Shown piece after piece: positions 52,822 to 62,998 of a DNA stretch of 64,000 nt (within the stretch, counting starts at the first letter, position 1; each line of letters starts with the position of its first letter). The position numbers and the translations under genes are program-made. The notes under the pieces were generated by a model. It was given only the letters and a program-made list of their open reading frames with translations, was not told the origin of the DNA and made no database searches. Origin of the DNA: Adineta ricciae (taxonomy: Eukaryota > Rotifera > Eurotatoria > Adinetida > Adinetidae); assembly GCA_905250025.1 (NCBI GenBank), contig CAJNOJ010000006.1, forward strand, positions 1,037,533-1,101,532, in the 5' to 3' direction.

Positions 52822-54641
52822 ATGGCGACAAACATCACTCTTGATTCTAGTCGTGATCTTCGGCATACACGATTGATTCTTTTATCGGTGCTTTTCTCAG
52901 TTGGTCTCACTGGTTGTTCAATAGTTATATATTGGTTAATACGTTATGCAAGATGGCACATGAGATCAGCACGTATATGTTCGCTTATATTAAATTTAGT
53001 TATTGCTAACCTATCTGTATATATATTCGCCACTGGTATTCAAATATTTTGGGAATTTCAAACAAATCGACAATGGCCATTCAATGATTTCCTATGTCGT
53101 ATAACGAAATTTTTTCAAAGCTTTTCTATTCTTTCTGCTACGTATATCGTCGTTCTCATGGCTATTGATCGTTGCATTGCAATAGTAACACCGTTAAAGG
53201 CCGGTCAAATTCGTGTAAGTTTCAAGTCTTCTTTGATTCTAATCAGAATCGAATGCCTGTTCTCACTTTTTATAGGTACTCTATCTTTGTGGTAGCGCAT
53301 GGTTGTTAGCAGGTCTTCTATCAACACCGAATGTGTTCATATTTCACTTACGCATCGATAGCACCGGTCGTCATTGTACGGCCGGCTTCAACCAGCACTC
53401 GACGCGTACTGGACGTCGGATCTATCTGACATTTATTTCACTCGTTGTTTATTTTATACCGTTTCTTGTTCTCTTTCTTTGCTACACATTAATTTTTATC
53501 AAGTTACTATGGCGTGAACGTGATCAACAGAGTCGATTGTTTACTCCAACATCATTTTGTTGTTCGTGGTTATTGGACACGAAATCGACTTATTCACCAA
53601 AAATGACGTTAGAAACAACAAATGCAAGATCAGGATCAACACGTTCATCTTTCACAGAATTTGATGCGCGACGAAAACGTGCCAATACGTACGCAAAAGC
53701 TCGCACAAAGACATTTCGAATGGTAAGTGCCATTTTTTATTTCTTATGACAAGTTTTGCATCATTGGAATAAAAACATATTAGAACACTAGAAGATTATT
53801 GGGGAATTTTATCAGATTGANTAGAAACAACAAATGCAAGATCAGGATCAACACGTTCATCTTTCACAGAATTTGATGCGCGACGAAAACGTGCCAATAC
53901 GTACGCAAAAGCTCGCACAAAGACATTTCGAATGGTAAGTGCTATATCTTATTTCTTATGACAAGTTTTGCACCATTGGAATAAAAACATAATAGAAAAC
54001 TGGAAGATTATTGAGGAATTTTATCAGATTGAAAGCTACTCTTATGTGCGCTTCTAATCTTCTCAGTGTCTGCTTGAATGATCCTTTCGAAGTCTTATTG
54101 AAAAGATCTTCCCGAACGGCAAAAGTATCTATCTTTTATCGACATTCGTTTGCTAGAAAGTTCCTTGCACAATGGGGATGCTTTAACAAATTTTTGCTTC
54201 CATCTTTAGATCATCGTACTCGTTCTATCCATGATTATTTTCGGTGCGCCGTATTACTGTTTGGAATTGTATGTTGCTTACACTGGACGACATCCGACTG
54301 ACCTAGTAACCGCTTTAGCTGGTGGAGCAGCTGTTGCACCTTCATCACTAGACCCATGGATATTTCTTGTCTTCTGGGCTAATTGGAATCAACGAGCTAA
54401 TATTGGTAGTAGCCGTCGATTGGGCAATGGAAGTTTACAACAAAAACAGCAGCAGCAACAACAACAACAACAACAACAACCATGCTTACAAGTGCGACGA
54501 ACGATGCGAGCAAATACAACTGGTACATCATCATCAAGTGATCGGCGTCAACATCAACATGTACTTGTTGTTGGCCAATCACCTATGCCACCCTATACGA
54601 TAAGATGGAATTCAACTCATAAGAAACAATGTCTGTCGTGA
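52822..54641 (+). CDS. Neuropeptide GPCR of the GnRH/corazonin/vasopressin-receptor type
   Basis: Three exons (52822-53214, 53276-53722, 54210-54641) encode 423 aa. TM2 is ICSLILNLVIANLSVYIFAT. The TM3 disulfide Cys lies in DFLCRITKFFQ, and TM3 ends VLMAIDRCIAIVTPLKA; the DRCxAIxxPL form is typical of GnRH/AKH/corazonin and vasopressin-type receptors. The third loop is long and Ser/Thr/Arg-rich (FTEFDARRKRANTYAKARTK) and leads to KTFRM. TM6 has MIIFGAPYYCLELYVAYTG, a PY motif. TM7 has SLDPWIFLVFWANWNQR. The tail contains a poly-Gln run encoded by CAA/CAG at about 54449-54480. The intron 53723-54209 contains a second copy of the end of exon 2. The specific peptide ligand cannot be assigned. 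Confidence 0.82.
53610..54033 (+). repeat. Tandem 212-bp duplication spanning an exon-intron boundary, joined by an N
   Basis: Copy 1 is 53610-53820 and copy 2 is 53822-54033, separated by the single N at 53821. The exonic parts (to KTFRM and its GTAAGTGC donor) look identical. The intronic parts differ at about ten positions. Copy 2 lies inside intron 2 and, if real, provides a second exon end with an identical donor. Confidence 0.85.
54449..54480 (+). repeat. CAA/CAG repeat encoding poly-Gln in the receptor tail
   Basis: A run of CAA and CAG codons in the last exon of the 52822-54641 receptor, giving about 11 Gln after a Lys in the cytoplasmic tail. Confidence 0.8.
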
Positions 54642-55698
54642 AGTGTACATAGATGTTTTTTAAAGAGAAAAATGCCCTTAAATAATAATAACTATCAATG
54701 ACAGTAGTCGTACAGACCAGTATTGCTTGATTATCTTCTGATTAAATAATTGCTCGTCCGTTGATAAACAAAAAAGCATTGTTTCGTGTTATTTAAAGAA
54801 TCTCGATTTATCCTATGATATAAATATAGGAAATCGTTTCCGTAGCGGAACTATTATATTTGAGTGTTGGTATAATAATACCTCAGATTAGCTACGTATG
54901 CATCATCTGCATCTGGGGATTTACTCAAGAACATATTTATTCTAGTTTACAACTTATCTCTTGATTGTTAGATTTCTTGTCAATATATCCGCTAGTGATG
55001 TGAATTGCATTTATAAATAGTCTTGCGTGATGTTTGATGCTCTGTCGTTTAGTACGAAGCTCTTGTCGTGAACTGATCGTGTTATGCAATCGTTTAACAC
55101 AGAACGCGAATCAAACGATGAACTGAATTGAAAAGGTCAAACTGCGTGTCTTAATTCAGATTAATATATATCAGGAGATGACTATAGTGTAGCAAAGAAA
55201 GAGAAAAGCATGACATCAGTTCTAGCGGATTAAAGCGTAGCAGAAGAATTCTTTGTCTGAAATTTAATCAAGATCAAAATGCATTTCCTCGTTTGATGAT
55301 ACTAGGACATGGCTGAATTGAAAAGAACTTTCCTGTCACCTTGACTGCTTTCTATACTGATAATTCTTTTACTTATCACATTTAATTAGTGGAAGTTGTC
55401 ATCATCTACCCCTACGTAACTTATTAAAAAAACAGGAATTTGTCATTCGAAAGTACTTCCAATTCTTCAAATGCCAACTTCGCTTAGTACCTATAAGAGA
55501 GGAAAAAACAGTTTTCTTACGTTGCATTGTTCTGTTATCTAAATTAAACTAATAGCAACCGGATATGACGCACATCTACACGCAATTCCATCGATTGCAT
55601 GCTAAGGTGTATTAATTTGAAATGAGAGCTTCGTAGTCACTTAGTTGCTGCATCATATAAAAAGGAAACAAAATCACTGATGAGTGTCTTTTTCAACG
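54642..55698. other. Intergenic
   Basis: About 1 kb of AT-rich sequence, with no supported gene or repeat beyond A/T runs. Confidence 0.4.
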
Positions 55699-56292
55699 AT
55701 GAATACCTTTTTCACGGTTTTACTAATTTTATGTTTGAACTGTTCGGCTCTAATAGCATTTATATGCACACCCAACTCACAATATTATGTTGAATGTACA
55801 CAACTGAGCACATTCAATGAATCGAACAAATTTTGTTCCAGATACGGAATGACGCTATTGAATTTAACGAATTCAACCACCATATCTCCAAGTATCAATC
55901 AGACGCTTGTAGCAATCAATTGTACAAATAATTTCTGGTACACATTGAATGATAGCGCTCCTCTTCTTGGCAATGTTGGCTCCTTAACTGGTGGTGTCCT
56001 ATGCACAGTCGTTCCTCTTCTCGGTCTTTATTGCATTTCAACATCCGCGACTTATGCAGCAACGGTGTGTTATCGAACGCAACAATTGAGTATTCAACAA
56101 CGATGTGTGGATACTGATCCGAATCAACGTTATGATTTGAAAAAATCGAAATATACACAGACACTCATGTATGCATCATTCTATCAAGTCTCTCAAGTGA
56201 ATAGTCAAGCTCAATGTAACGCACTGTGTTCAAATGTTGATCACTGCCTCGGTATAACATATAAGAAATATAACTGTACACTCTATATTTAA
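55699..56292 (+). CDS. Small secreted Cys-rich protein with a PAN/apple-like C-terminus
   Basis: Starting at the ATG 55699 gives 197 aa. Residues about 1-20 form a signal peptide (MNTFFTVLLILCLNCSALIA). The N-terminal half has Cys and aromatic spacing (YYVECTQLSTFNESNKFCSR, then INCTNNFWYTLND) reminiscent of a reduced C-type-lectin-like fold. Multiple NxS/T sequons indicate heavy glycosylation. The C-terminal part (QAQCNALCSNVDHCLGITYK, then NCTLY) has the CxxxC...C...C spacing of PAN/apple domains. It is probably an extracellular binding protein; its ligand is unknown. The frame is also open through an upstream GTG, but the ATG directly precedes the hydrophobic core. Confidence 0.7.
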   Translation: MNTFFTVLLILCLNCSALIAFICTPNSQYYVECTQLSTFNESNKFCSRYGMTLLNLTNSTTISPSINQTLVAINCTNNFWYTLNDSAPLLGNVGSLTGGVLCTVVPLLGLYCISTSATYAATVCYRTQQLSIQQRCVDTDPNQRYDLKKSKYTQTLMYASFYQVSQVNSQAQCNALCSNVDHCLGITYKKYNCTLYI

Positions 56293-56331
56293 TTTCAATA
56301 CACATATATTTGTCGAGTTAACAACAAATAT

Positions 56332-57259
56332 TCATAATAAATCTTGTGATGATTTTGCTTTCAGTCTATATCGAAAAAACTCTAATGTTATGAAATCACC
56401 AAGACTCGTCGGATAAAGCAGAGCTATGGATCGACATGTATGAAGGTAGTCACCGTAACAATATCCATTCTTGATATGTGCTAATGTGATATGATCTTCG
56501 TGATACTGAATGTAACATTGATCATTTTTACATGGATTATCGAGATATTTTTCATGCAAGGCACCTTGAACACACTTCCATAAATGTCGTTCGCGGGCAG
56601 TTGGATGTAAATGACGTAAACATTGATCCATCAGCTCTGTATGCCGTACGAGATTTAGCGCTTGGCCGTTGAGTACATAAGCATTGCCTTCGTGTTGCTC
56701 ATGAACGACAATAAATGGATACTGTGCATCGTATGATGAACTATTGAGTAGCGTTGATAGCTTTTCTCGGAAGACAAATGTTGGTGCAGGTACGATCAGC
56801 AATATATCATTATTCGATATGAAGTCATACGAACTAACCGAATTTCGAATTGCTATCAGAACACGTGTCCATAAATTAACATAGTACGACAGTTGCGGAA
56901 TATCGAAATCTTGAAAAATAGAGAGAATTTCTTAGAAATTGAGAGAAAAATTCGTGTGCTGCATGTCTCCTACCGTCATCGGATTTCTGCACTTTTCGAA
57001 ATCTTGCTACACCAATTTTATAACAATTCTTTCCCCATGTTAAATTGCTCAATTGAATAAATCGTTCGTGGGACGAATGTGTATGAACTAATATACAATA
57101 GAGGCGCGAATGGTTGCTATACAAATTCGCAATTTCGCTGATAATGGTTCGATCGGAACGGAAAATCAATGACAGTATAAACAAGAAAATTAAAGTAAGC
57201 AGAAATAGAAAGTAACGATGACGAGAATATAGTCGCCGGCGCTTGCATACATACGGCAT
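56332..57259 (-). CDS. Core-1 galactosyltransferase-like type II membrane protein, probably degenerate
   Basis: Two exons, 57259-56974 and 56909-56332, flank a 64-nt intron and encode 287 aa. The start MPYVCKRRRLYSRH gives a basic cytoplasmic tail, followed by a signal-anchor helix (YFLFLLTLIFLFILSLIF). The luminal part opens LYCILVHTHSSHERFIQLSN with LTWGKNC, which matches the CWVLT...TW..RC opening of C1GALT/GT31 enzymes. Later it has YVLNGQALNLV (compare AGYVLSKEAL) and HLWKCVQGAL. The DxD-type metal-binding motif expected between them is not seen; the corresponding stretch reads YDFISNNDILLIV. So the Golgi-type architecture is present, but catalysis is doubtful. A GT31-like pseudoenzyme or a divergent glycosyltransferase are both possible. 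Confidence 0.65.
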
Positions 57260-57415
57260 GATGTTGGTATGTAAATATGAGAAAAAATGAGTAAACGAAC
57301 GAATGATTTGTGAATTTTGTTTCTCTTCTGTTTCAACAAAAAACAGAAAAGAAAAAGAACTTTTTTCTTGTATTTTTCGTAACAAACCAAAGAAAAATAC
57401 ACTATTTTTATCTAA

Positions 57416-58876
57416 CTAAATTACACGCAATTCTGCAGGCTGTCCCATTTTGACAATGAACTGTCTCTGTCCATGAATATCTTCATCGCGAACAATAATA
57501 TTATGTACTTGTTCTCGATTATGTACGTGCCTTTCTTCGACACATTCGCCTTGTTCTCCGAGTAGCCAGACGTCATTTCCATTGATCACTAACCACGAAC
57601 GATCGTCGAACGGTGTTATGTACATTCCTAATCCACCGGATTTCAAGTTAATACCTCGATACATTCGTACAAGTGTAAAATCAAAGACATCCACACGCCA
57701 ATGTTCGTTGGTTTGATGAGAATGTCGTTCAGTTCTTTGTTGTTTTATACAAATAGCTAAACATGTATCATTAGCACGTATACATGAAATAAGTCGATCA
57801 TCTGATTCGAATATATCGTGATACCATCGTTTTACTAATGAACCGGATAAGAATGACCAACGTTCGATGTTCGTACGAGAACCGGATGTTGTCAGAGCGA
57901 AAAATGCATCGGATGCATTGGGAAGACAAGCTATCGATTGAAAATGACTACCTAAGCGAATATACCAACAAATATAACAGTTCATTAGAGTATGTTGTTT
58001 ACCTGTGCTAGGTTTGATTTGTTCACTGCGATCTAATGTTGACATACGTGGATCAATCGTAAAGAAACTCACTGATGATAAGACACAAAACTGTTCGAGA
58101 TAGTTCGAATAAACTATGTCTTTGATTGAACCAATAAATGCATCATCGTTTTGCTTTTGCCATGGAATTTCATTGATTCGACGTTCCTCGTCGAAAAAAA
58201 CTAGATGATCATCATCTTCGATTAATATCTGATTATTGTCGGACACAGCTACGTAAGGTGAATGGCTTGAATGAAGAAGAAATCGGCGTGAGGGTGTGGA
58301 GATCTTATCGAGTTGAGATAATTCGGTGTTTTCACGTTGAATATCTATAAAGAAAAGATCTGTTATCACATTCCAATTCAAACTATACGCTTTACTTTTA
58401 AGTACATCAACTTGTTCAGTTAGTTTTTTCTCGTCATTTGTTATTTTCGTTAACAATCGTCCGAAAATTTGTAAATGCGTATCGATTTTTGTTATTTTTG
58501 TCTTCAGATCGTTATATTCTTGATCGGATAGACTCTTTCGTCGTTCGACAACCGTTTTACTCAGATTAGGTATAATATCTTGAGTTAATACAGCTGAATG
58601 TCGTTGTTTCAATTGATTCAAACGACCTGTTAATGAATCGAGTTTATTCATCGTACTTAAATGTATGTTATTTATCAACGAAAACATTTCCGTTCGCCAT
58701 TCTTCTAATGTTCGTCGAGAACTTGCTAAATCATTTTCAATTTGCAGACCATCTATTAACGCTAATAATGATCGGGCACGTTCGTGCAAAACTTGACCAG
58801 ACGCAGACATTGAAACTAACACTACTGACTGACTATTCTCTTGATTAGTTCGGAATGAGTCATACAGACTATGCAT
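57416..58876 (-). CDS. Coiled-coil plus beta-propeller-like protein of unknown function
   Basis: A continuous frame of 486 aa, or 452 aa if two stop-free introns are removed. Residues about 25-170 are heptad-rich coiled-coil (LNQLKQRHSAVL, LKTKITKIDTHLQIFGRLLT, KKLTEQVDVLK). The rest carries repeating strand segments (HSPYVAVSDNN, LVFFDEERRINEIPW, FCVLSSVSFFTID, LAICIKQ, RSWLVINGNDVWLLGEQGE), which suggests a WD40- or NHL-type propeller. It looks like a TRIM-like protein without RING and B-box, but no diagnostic motif settles this. Two segments have perfect GTAAA...TAG intron borders and lengths divisible by three (near 58350-58400 and 57955-58010). They are probably introns. Confidence 0.65.
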   Translation of the reverse strand: MHSLYDSFRTNQENSQSVVLVSMSASGQVLHERARSLLALIDGLQIENDLASSRRTLEEWRTEMFSLINNIHLSTMNKLDSLTGRLNQLKQRHSAVLTQDIIPNLSKTVVERRKSLSDQEYNDLKTKITKIDTHLQIFGRLLTKITNDEKKLTEQVDVLKSKAYSLNWNVITDLFFIDIQRENTELSQLDKISTPSRRFLLHSSHSPYVAVSDNNQILIEDDDHLVFFDEERRINEIPWQKQNDDAFIGSIKDIVYSNYLEQFCVLSSVSFFTIDPRMSTLDRSEQIKPSTGKQHTLMNCYICWYIRLGSHFQSIACLPNASDAFFALTTSGSRTNIERWSFLSGSLVKRWYHDIFESDDRLISCIRANDTCLAICIKQQRTERHSHQTNEHWRVDVFDFTLVRMYRGINLKSGGLGMYITPFDDRSWLVINGNDVWLLGEQGECVEERHVHNREQVHNIIVRDEDIHGQRQFIVKMGQPAELRVI

Positions 58877-59102
58877 CTCATAGCGCTACAGTCAATGTAA
58901 CTATTTCATTGCTGAGTTAATTCTATTCCGTCATACTTTGTTAATATTTTGCAATTAGACGACACAACTATTGCTATTATTAAGAATTGCTTGTGATTGG
59001 TAAGTGAAATATTCCTATCATATTCGTTTGATGGACATGTTTGCGAAATCATTTTTTATCATTTCTTCTTCTTCTTCACTTTCGTGTTTTTTTCAGACGA
59101 TC

Positions 59103-62100
59103 ATGTGGCTCATACCTACAGAAACGTCGGTAAGATAGTTTTTGGATCGTTGAAATATGTTGTTTGATATCTGCATTCTTTCAGATGACAGGATTATGGT
59201 ACAATGACTCAGAATAGTTTCGTTTTTCTCTATTTTTCCGTTCCTATTTAGGACAACGGATCAAGCCAATCCATACTTCGTGTTACAACGTCGTCGAGGA
59301 CATGATGAACAACGTTCTGGCTTTGCTAGTTATCTTGTAGCAAAAATTGATTCGGTGCTAGATGCGAAAGTAAATTAGGAATTTTGACGACAAACAGAAG
59401 GATAAATTACTTTTGCAATAGAACCATCACTATCGAATACTTCATACGCGTCCTGATTCGCGAGTTTCTTATTGTAAACTTGATGTTTGATCTCGGCATG
59501 ACGCAAAAGAAACGTTTGTTCTTACTCTAGTGATTGCCGAATCGGCTAAAAAGGAAGAAATCGAGGAACATTGGAAATGGATTCAAATACATCTGATGCC
59601 AATAATTGGTAGGGATTATTTCAGCTTTGCAGTTTTTTATGATCTATGTTTTTTAGGCGAAATCGATGTCGGTAGGGACATAACCCAATTTGTTCATGGA
59701 AAAATTGAATGTCTGTGCGCAGAAGCAGATGATAAAGAAATTGAAGGTAAAACCAAGCTAGAAGAAAATATCTTTCACATGAATCAATCACAAAATCGTA
59801 ACAGATTTAGAAACAGAGAAGTTCAAAGCTGCAGCGAAGAAATTCTATAAGGTATTCAATATGCCATCTGATGAAAAACTTGTTACCTGTAAGTATCTCA
59901 TAAGAGACTAACATCCGTATTACTTCTCACACACTATTGTTATTTACAGATTATTCCTGTTTTTACTGGATCGGCCGGGTACCACGCGATGGCTGTCTAT
60001 TTTTATCTGTGAATTATCTTTGTTTCTATTCGAATATACGTGGAAAAGAGTTCACTCTCGTGGTGAAATTTACGGATATTATGGTAGGTTTTCTTTTCCT
60101 TGAAGCGTCGCAACATCGAAGATTTCTATTTAGTCACTTCAACGTGTCCATGTAATTGTTTCGGAAGTTATACGTGTACGAACACGTCTACACGAGTATG
60201 AATTCGGAATGTTTAAAAAGATTGATGAAGTATATCAGATAACAGTACAAATAGCGGATTTCGCTGCGAAAAAGTAAATTTAGACACGCGTCCCGTCGAT
60301 AAAGCTGTTTTCTTCTCGCTCTAGATTATTATCTCAGAAAGGTGCATTCCAAGAAGAGAATTTCTTTCCAGCTGTGACTAAGTATGAACACTTGTTTGTG
60401 AAGATGACGCATCCTTGAAATTATTTCTAGAAAAACAGCTCCCAAAGTTATGTCTCAATTGAAACGTGATTTTGACGCTAAGTCTCGTAGTGAAGCATAC
60501 CGGTATCGATTTCGCTTACCATTAAATGAACGACTCGACGGCGAGATCGCTTGTCATTTATGGACAGCATACGATCGTTCTAGCGTACTTGGTAAATTGT
60601 ACATCTCGTCGAATTTCGTGTGCTTTGCGAGTAAAGTAAGAAGTGACAGTCACTCGACATACACATTCGATTCTTCATTTCAATTCAGAACTATCATCAG
60701 GTTAGCTTGATCATTCCATTTCGTGATATTTCGCAAATTAATAAGCGAATAGACGATACTAAACAAACAGATCTCGACATACCGTCAGCGTTGGTAATAA
60801 CAATGAAAAATCAGGTAAGAACATAAGATACCAAACAGGATAATTTCGATTTCGGAACTATTTGATTAGGGCGAACCATTCACATTTTCACATTTTGATG
60901 ACCGAGAATTTATTCTTCAAAAATTATCGGACTTCTTACACCAACGTAAAGAACCAGTAAAATCAACCGATAATGAATCAGATATAGGTTCGTTTTAGAT
61001 CGTTCTCCTGACTTCCCTACATACAGACAATTTCTTTTTCTAGTTATGTCTACACCACTCTACCATTCATTTGTTAACGATTACAACGAACAACGGCAAG
61101 CCCTGGAAAAAATCCGTGAAGCTGATTGGGCAGCCCATTTTCTGACTTATGGCCAAGGTCCAACAATGTATCGAACAAATAATCTATATGATCTTCTATT
61201 TCAAGGCATTCCAGATTCCTTACGAAATGAATTATGGTTAATATTTAGCGGTGCTGTCTATGATGTAAGTCCCATTGGAAAGTATGAATGCATGTCAACA
61301 CAACTGCACCTTGTTTTTAGAAAGCAGCTAATGAAAAAACGTACGAAAGATGTGTCCATGAATCCAGACTAGCTCAAACAGGTCAAGATATGATCAATGA
61401 AGAAATCGAACGCGACCTCTATCGTGCACTACCCGATCAGAAAGCATTTCAAAACGAATCCGGCATTAATGCTCTCAGATGTTTACTACGAACCTATGCG
61501 TGTTACAACAAAGATGTAGGCTACTGTCAAGCCATGAATATCATTGGTGCCGTACTTTTGCTGTACATGAACGGAGAAGATGCGTTTTGGACTTTAGCAG
61601 CAGTATGTGAAAGACTATTACCAGATTATTACAATACGAAAGTCGTTGGCGCATTGATAGATCAAGGTAATCTATGGCAATGCTTAGTTAATGTAAAACC
61701 GGCGAAGAGTTGAAATTTTCCTTAAGATTCTATTTTGAGAAGACTAGATGATCAGACTCATATATTTCAAGTCTAAATTATCATTCATTATCTTGTGAAA
61801 TGTGTTCTTGTTTTTAGGTGTATTCAGTGACTATTGCAAACAGTACATGCCTGATTTGTATGAAAAATTGGAGAAACTTGGTATCGCTGCATGTATCACT
61901 CTCTCTTGGTTTTTAACGCTTTTTATCTCGTAAGTGACGATATTCTGTCTCGCTATACAATTCCATTCCGTTGTGTAGTGTCGTTCCATTCGATTCGGTG
62001 TTGTATATCATTGATATATTCTTCTACGACGGAATCAAAGTTCTATTTCAGTTAGCATTAACGATCCTCAGTGAAAACCGCCAAAGTCTCTTGAAATGCG

Positions 62101-62988
62101 AAGATGATGGCGACGCGATTGTTGTTCTAACACAATACTTCGAGAAAATCTCAGACAAGACTGATATCAAAGAAGAACGAAAAATTGTTCAATTAATTAA
62201 AAAATCCTATTCAGAATATAATGGTATTAACGAAGAAGACATCAATCGTTCACGTTTAAAACATCGCCTGAAAGTGATACAAAACATGGGTGAATCATTA
62301 TTACAATCCGCTGCTAAGAATACCGTCAAATATACGAAATTCAACGAACAAGAAATAAAAAATCTGTTTTATGTGTTCAAAGTAACGATTAAACTTGACT
62401 TAATTTTACCGAACAGTTCGTATTTCTTGTCAGGATGTTTCACGCATATCGCTAACGGAAGCGAATGACCCTCGGAAACTCGCATACGAAACTTACCGAA
62501 TCAATCGCAATGAGTACTTGATTTTATGTAAATATCTATCACCGTGGTTCATTGGTGAAAATGCCGAAGTTCTGGCAAATAAATTATTCGACGTGAGTAA
62601 TAACCAGTAAGCAATCATGTTCGAATTTCGTTTCGTTTCAGTTATTTTCTGTGAATGAAACATCGAATCAAATTGATTTTATTCATTTTATTCGTTTATG
62701 GAATATTTTATGGAATGGCGATTTTCGAGATAAGCTAATCATTTTATTTCTTGCACATTTAGAAAGTAGGTTTACTAGAGGCAGGAACGGCTCTGTGATA
62801 AACAATCTAAATCTTCATTTTCAGATGTTAGAACACGCGAAGAAGGTTTCAGTATTATATTCGAACCAATACCAATTCGTTCGGCATCGATGATCAGCGA
62901 AAGTCGATCAATTGACTTATTATCATCGACGAGAGAACAACAACAACANCAAAGATCATCGATCATTCTAAACAAAACTCTATTTTAG
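59103..62988 (+). CDS. TBC1D9: TBC1D8/9-type Rab GTPase-activating protein with two GRAM domains
   Basis: Exons begin 59103-59129, 59185-59198 (14 nt), 59252-59369, 59422-59473, 59531-59608, 59657-59746, 59805-59888 and 59950-60083, and continue to the stop at 62986-62988. The N-terminus [14 protein letters not shown] then [16 protein letters not shown] matches TBC1D9. GRAM 1: [24 protein letters not shown] 2: [10 protein letters not shown]...[16 protein letters not shown]. The TBC domain has [16 protein letters not shown] (arginine finger), VGYCQAMNI (glutamine finger) and [21 protein letters not shown] degenerate EF-hand-like region follows ([21 protein letters not shown]). Unlike vertebrate TBC1D9 it stops soon after this, without the long C-terminal tail. 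An N lies at 62949 within a CAA run near the C-terminus. Confidence 0.88.
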
Positions 62989-62998
62989 ATACCACAGC
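62989..62998 (+). promoter_or_regulatory. 10-bp spacer with acceptor-like TTTTAG: candidate trans-splice site
   Basis: The TBC gene stop codon (TAG 62986-62988) is itself the end of CTCTATTTTAG, a typical splice acceptor here. The next gene's ATG is 10 bp further on. No conventional promoter fits in this gap. Confidence 0.45.
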
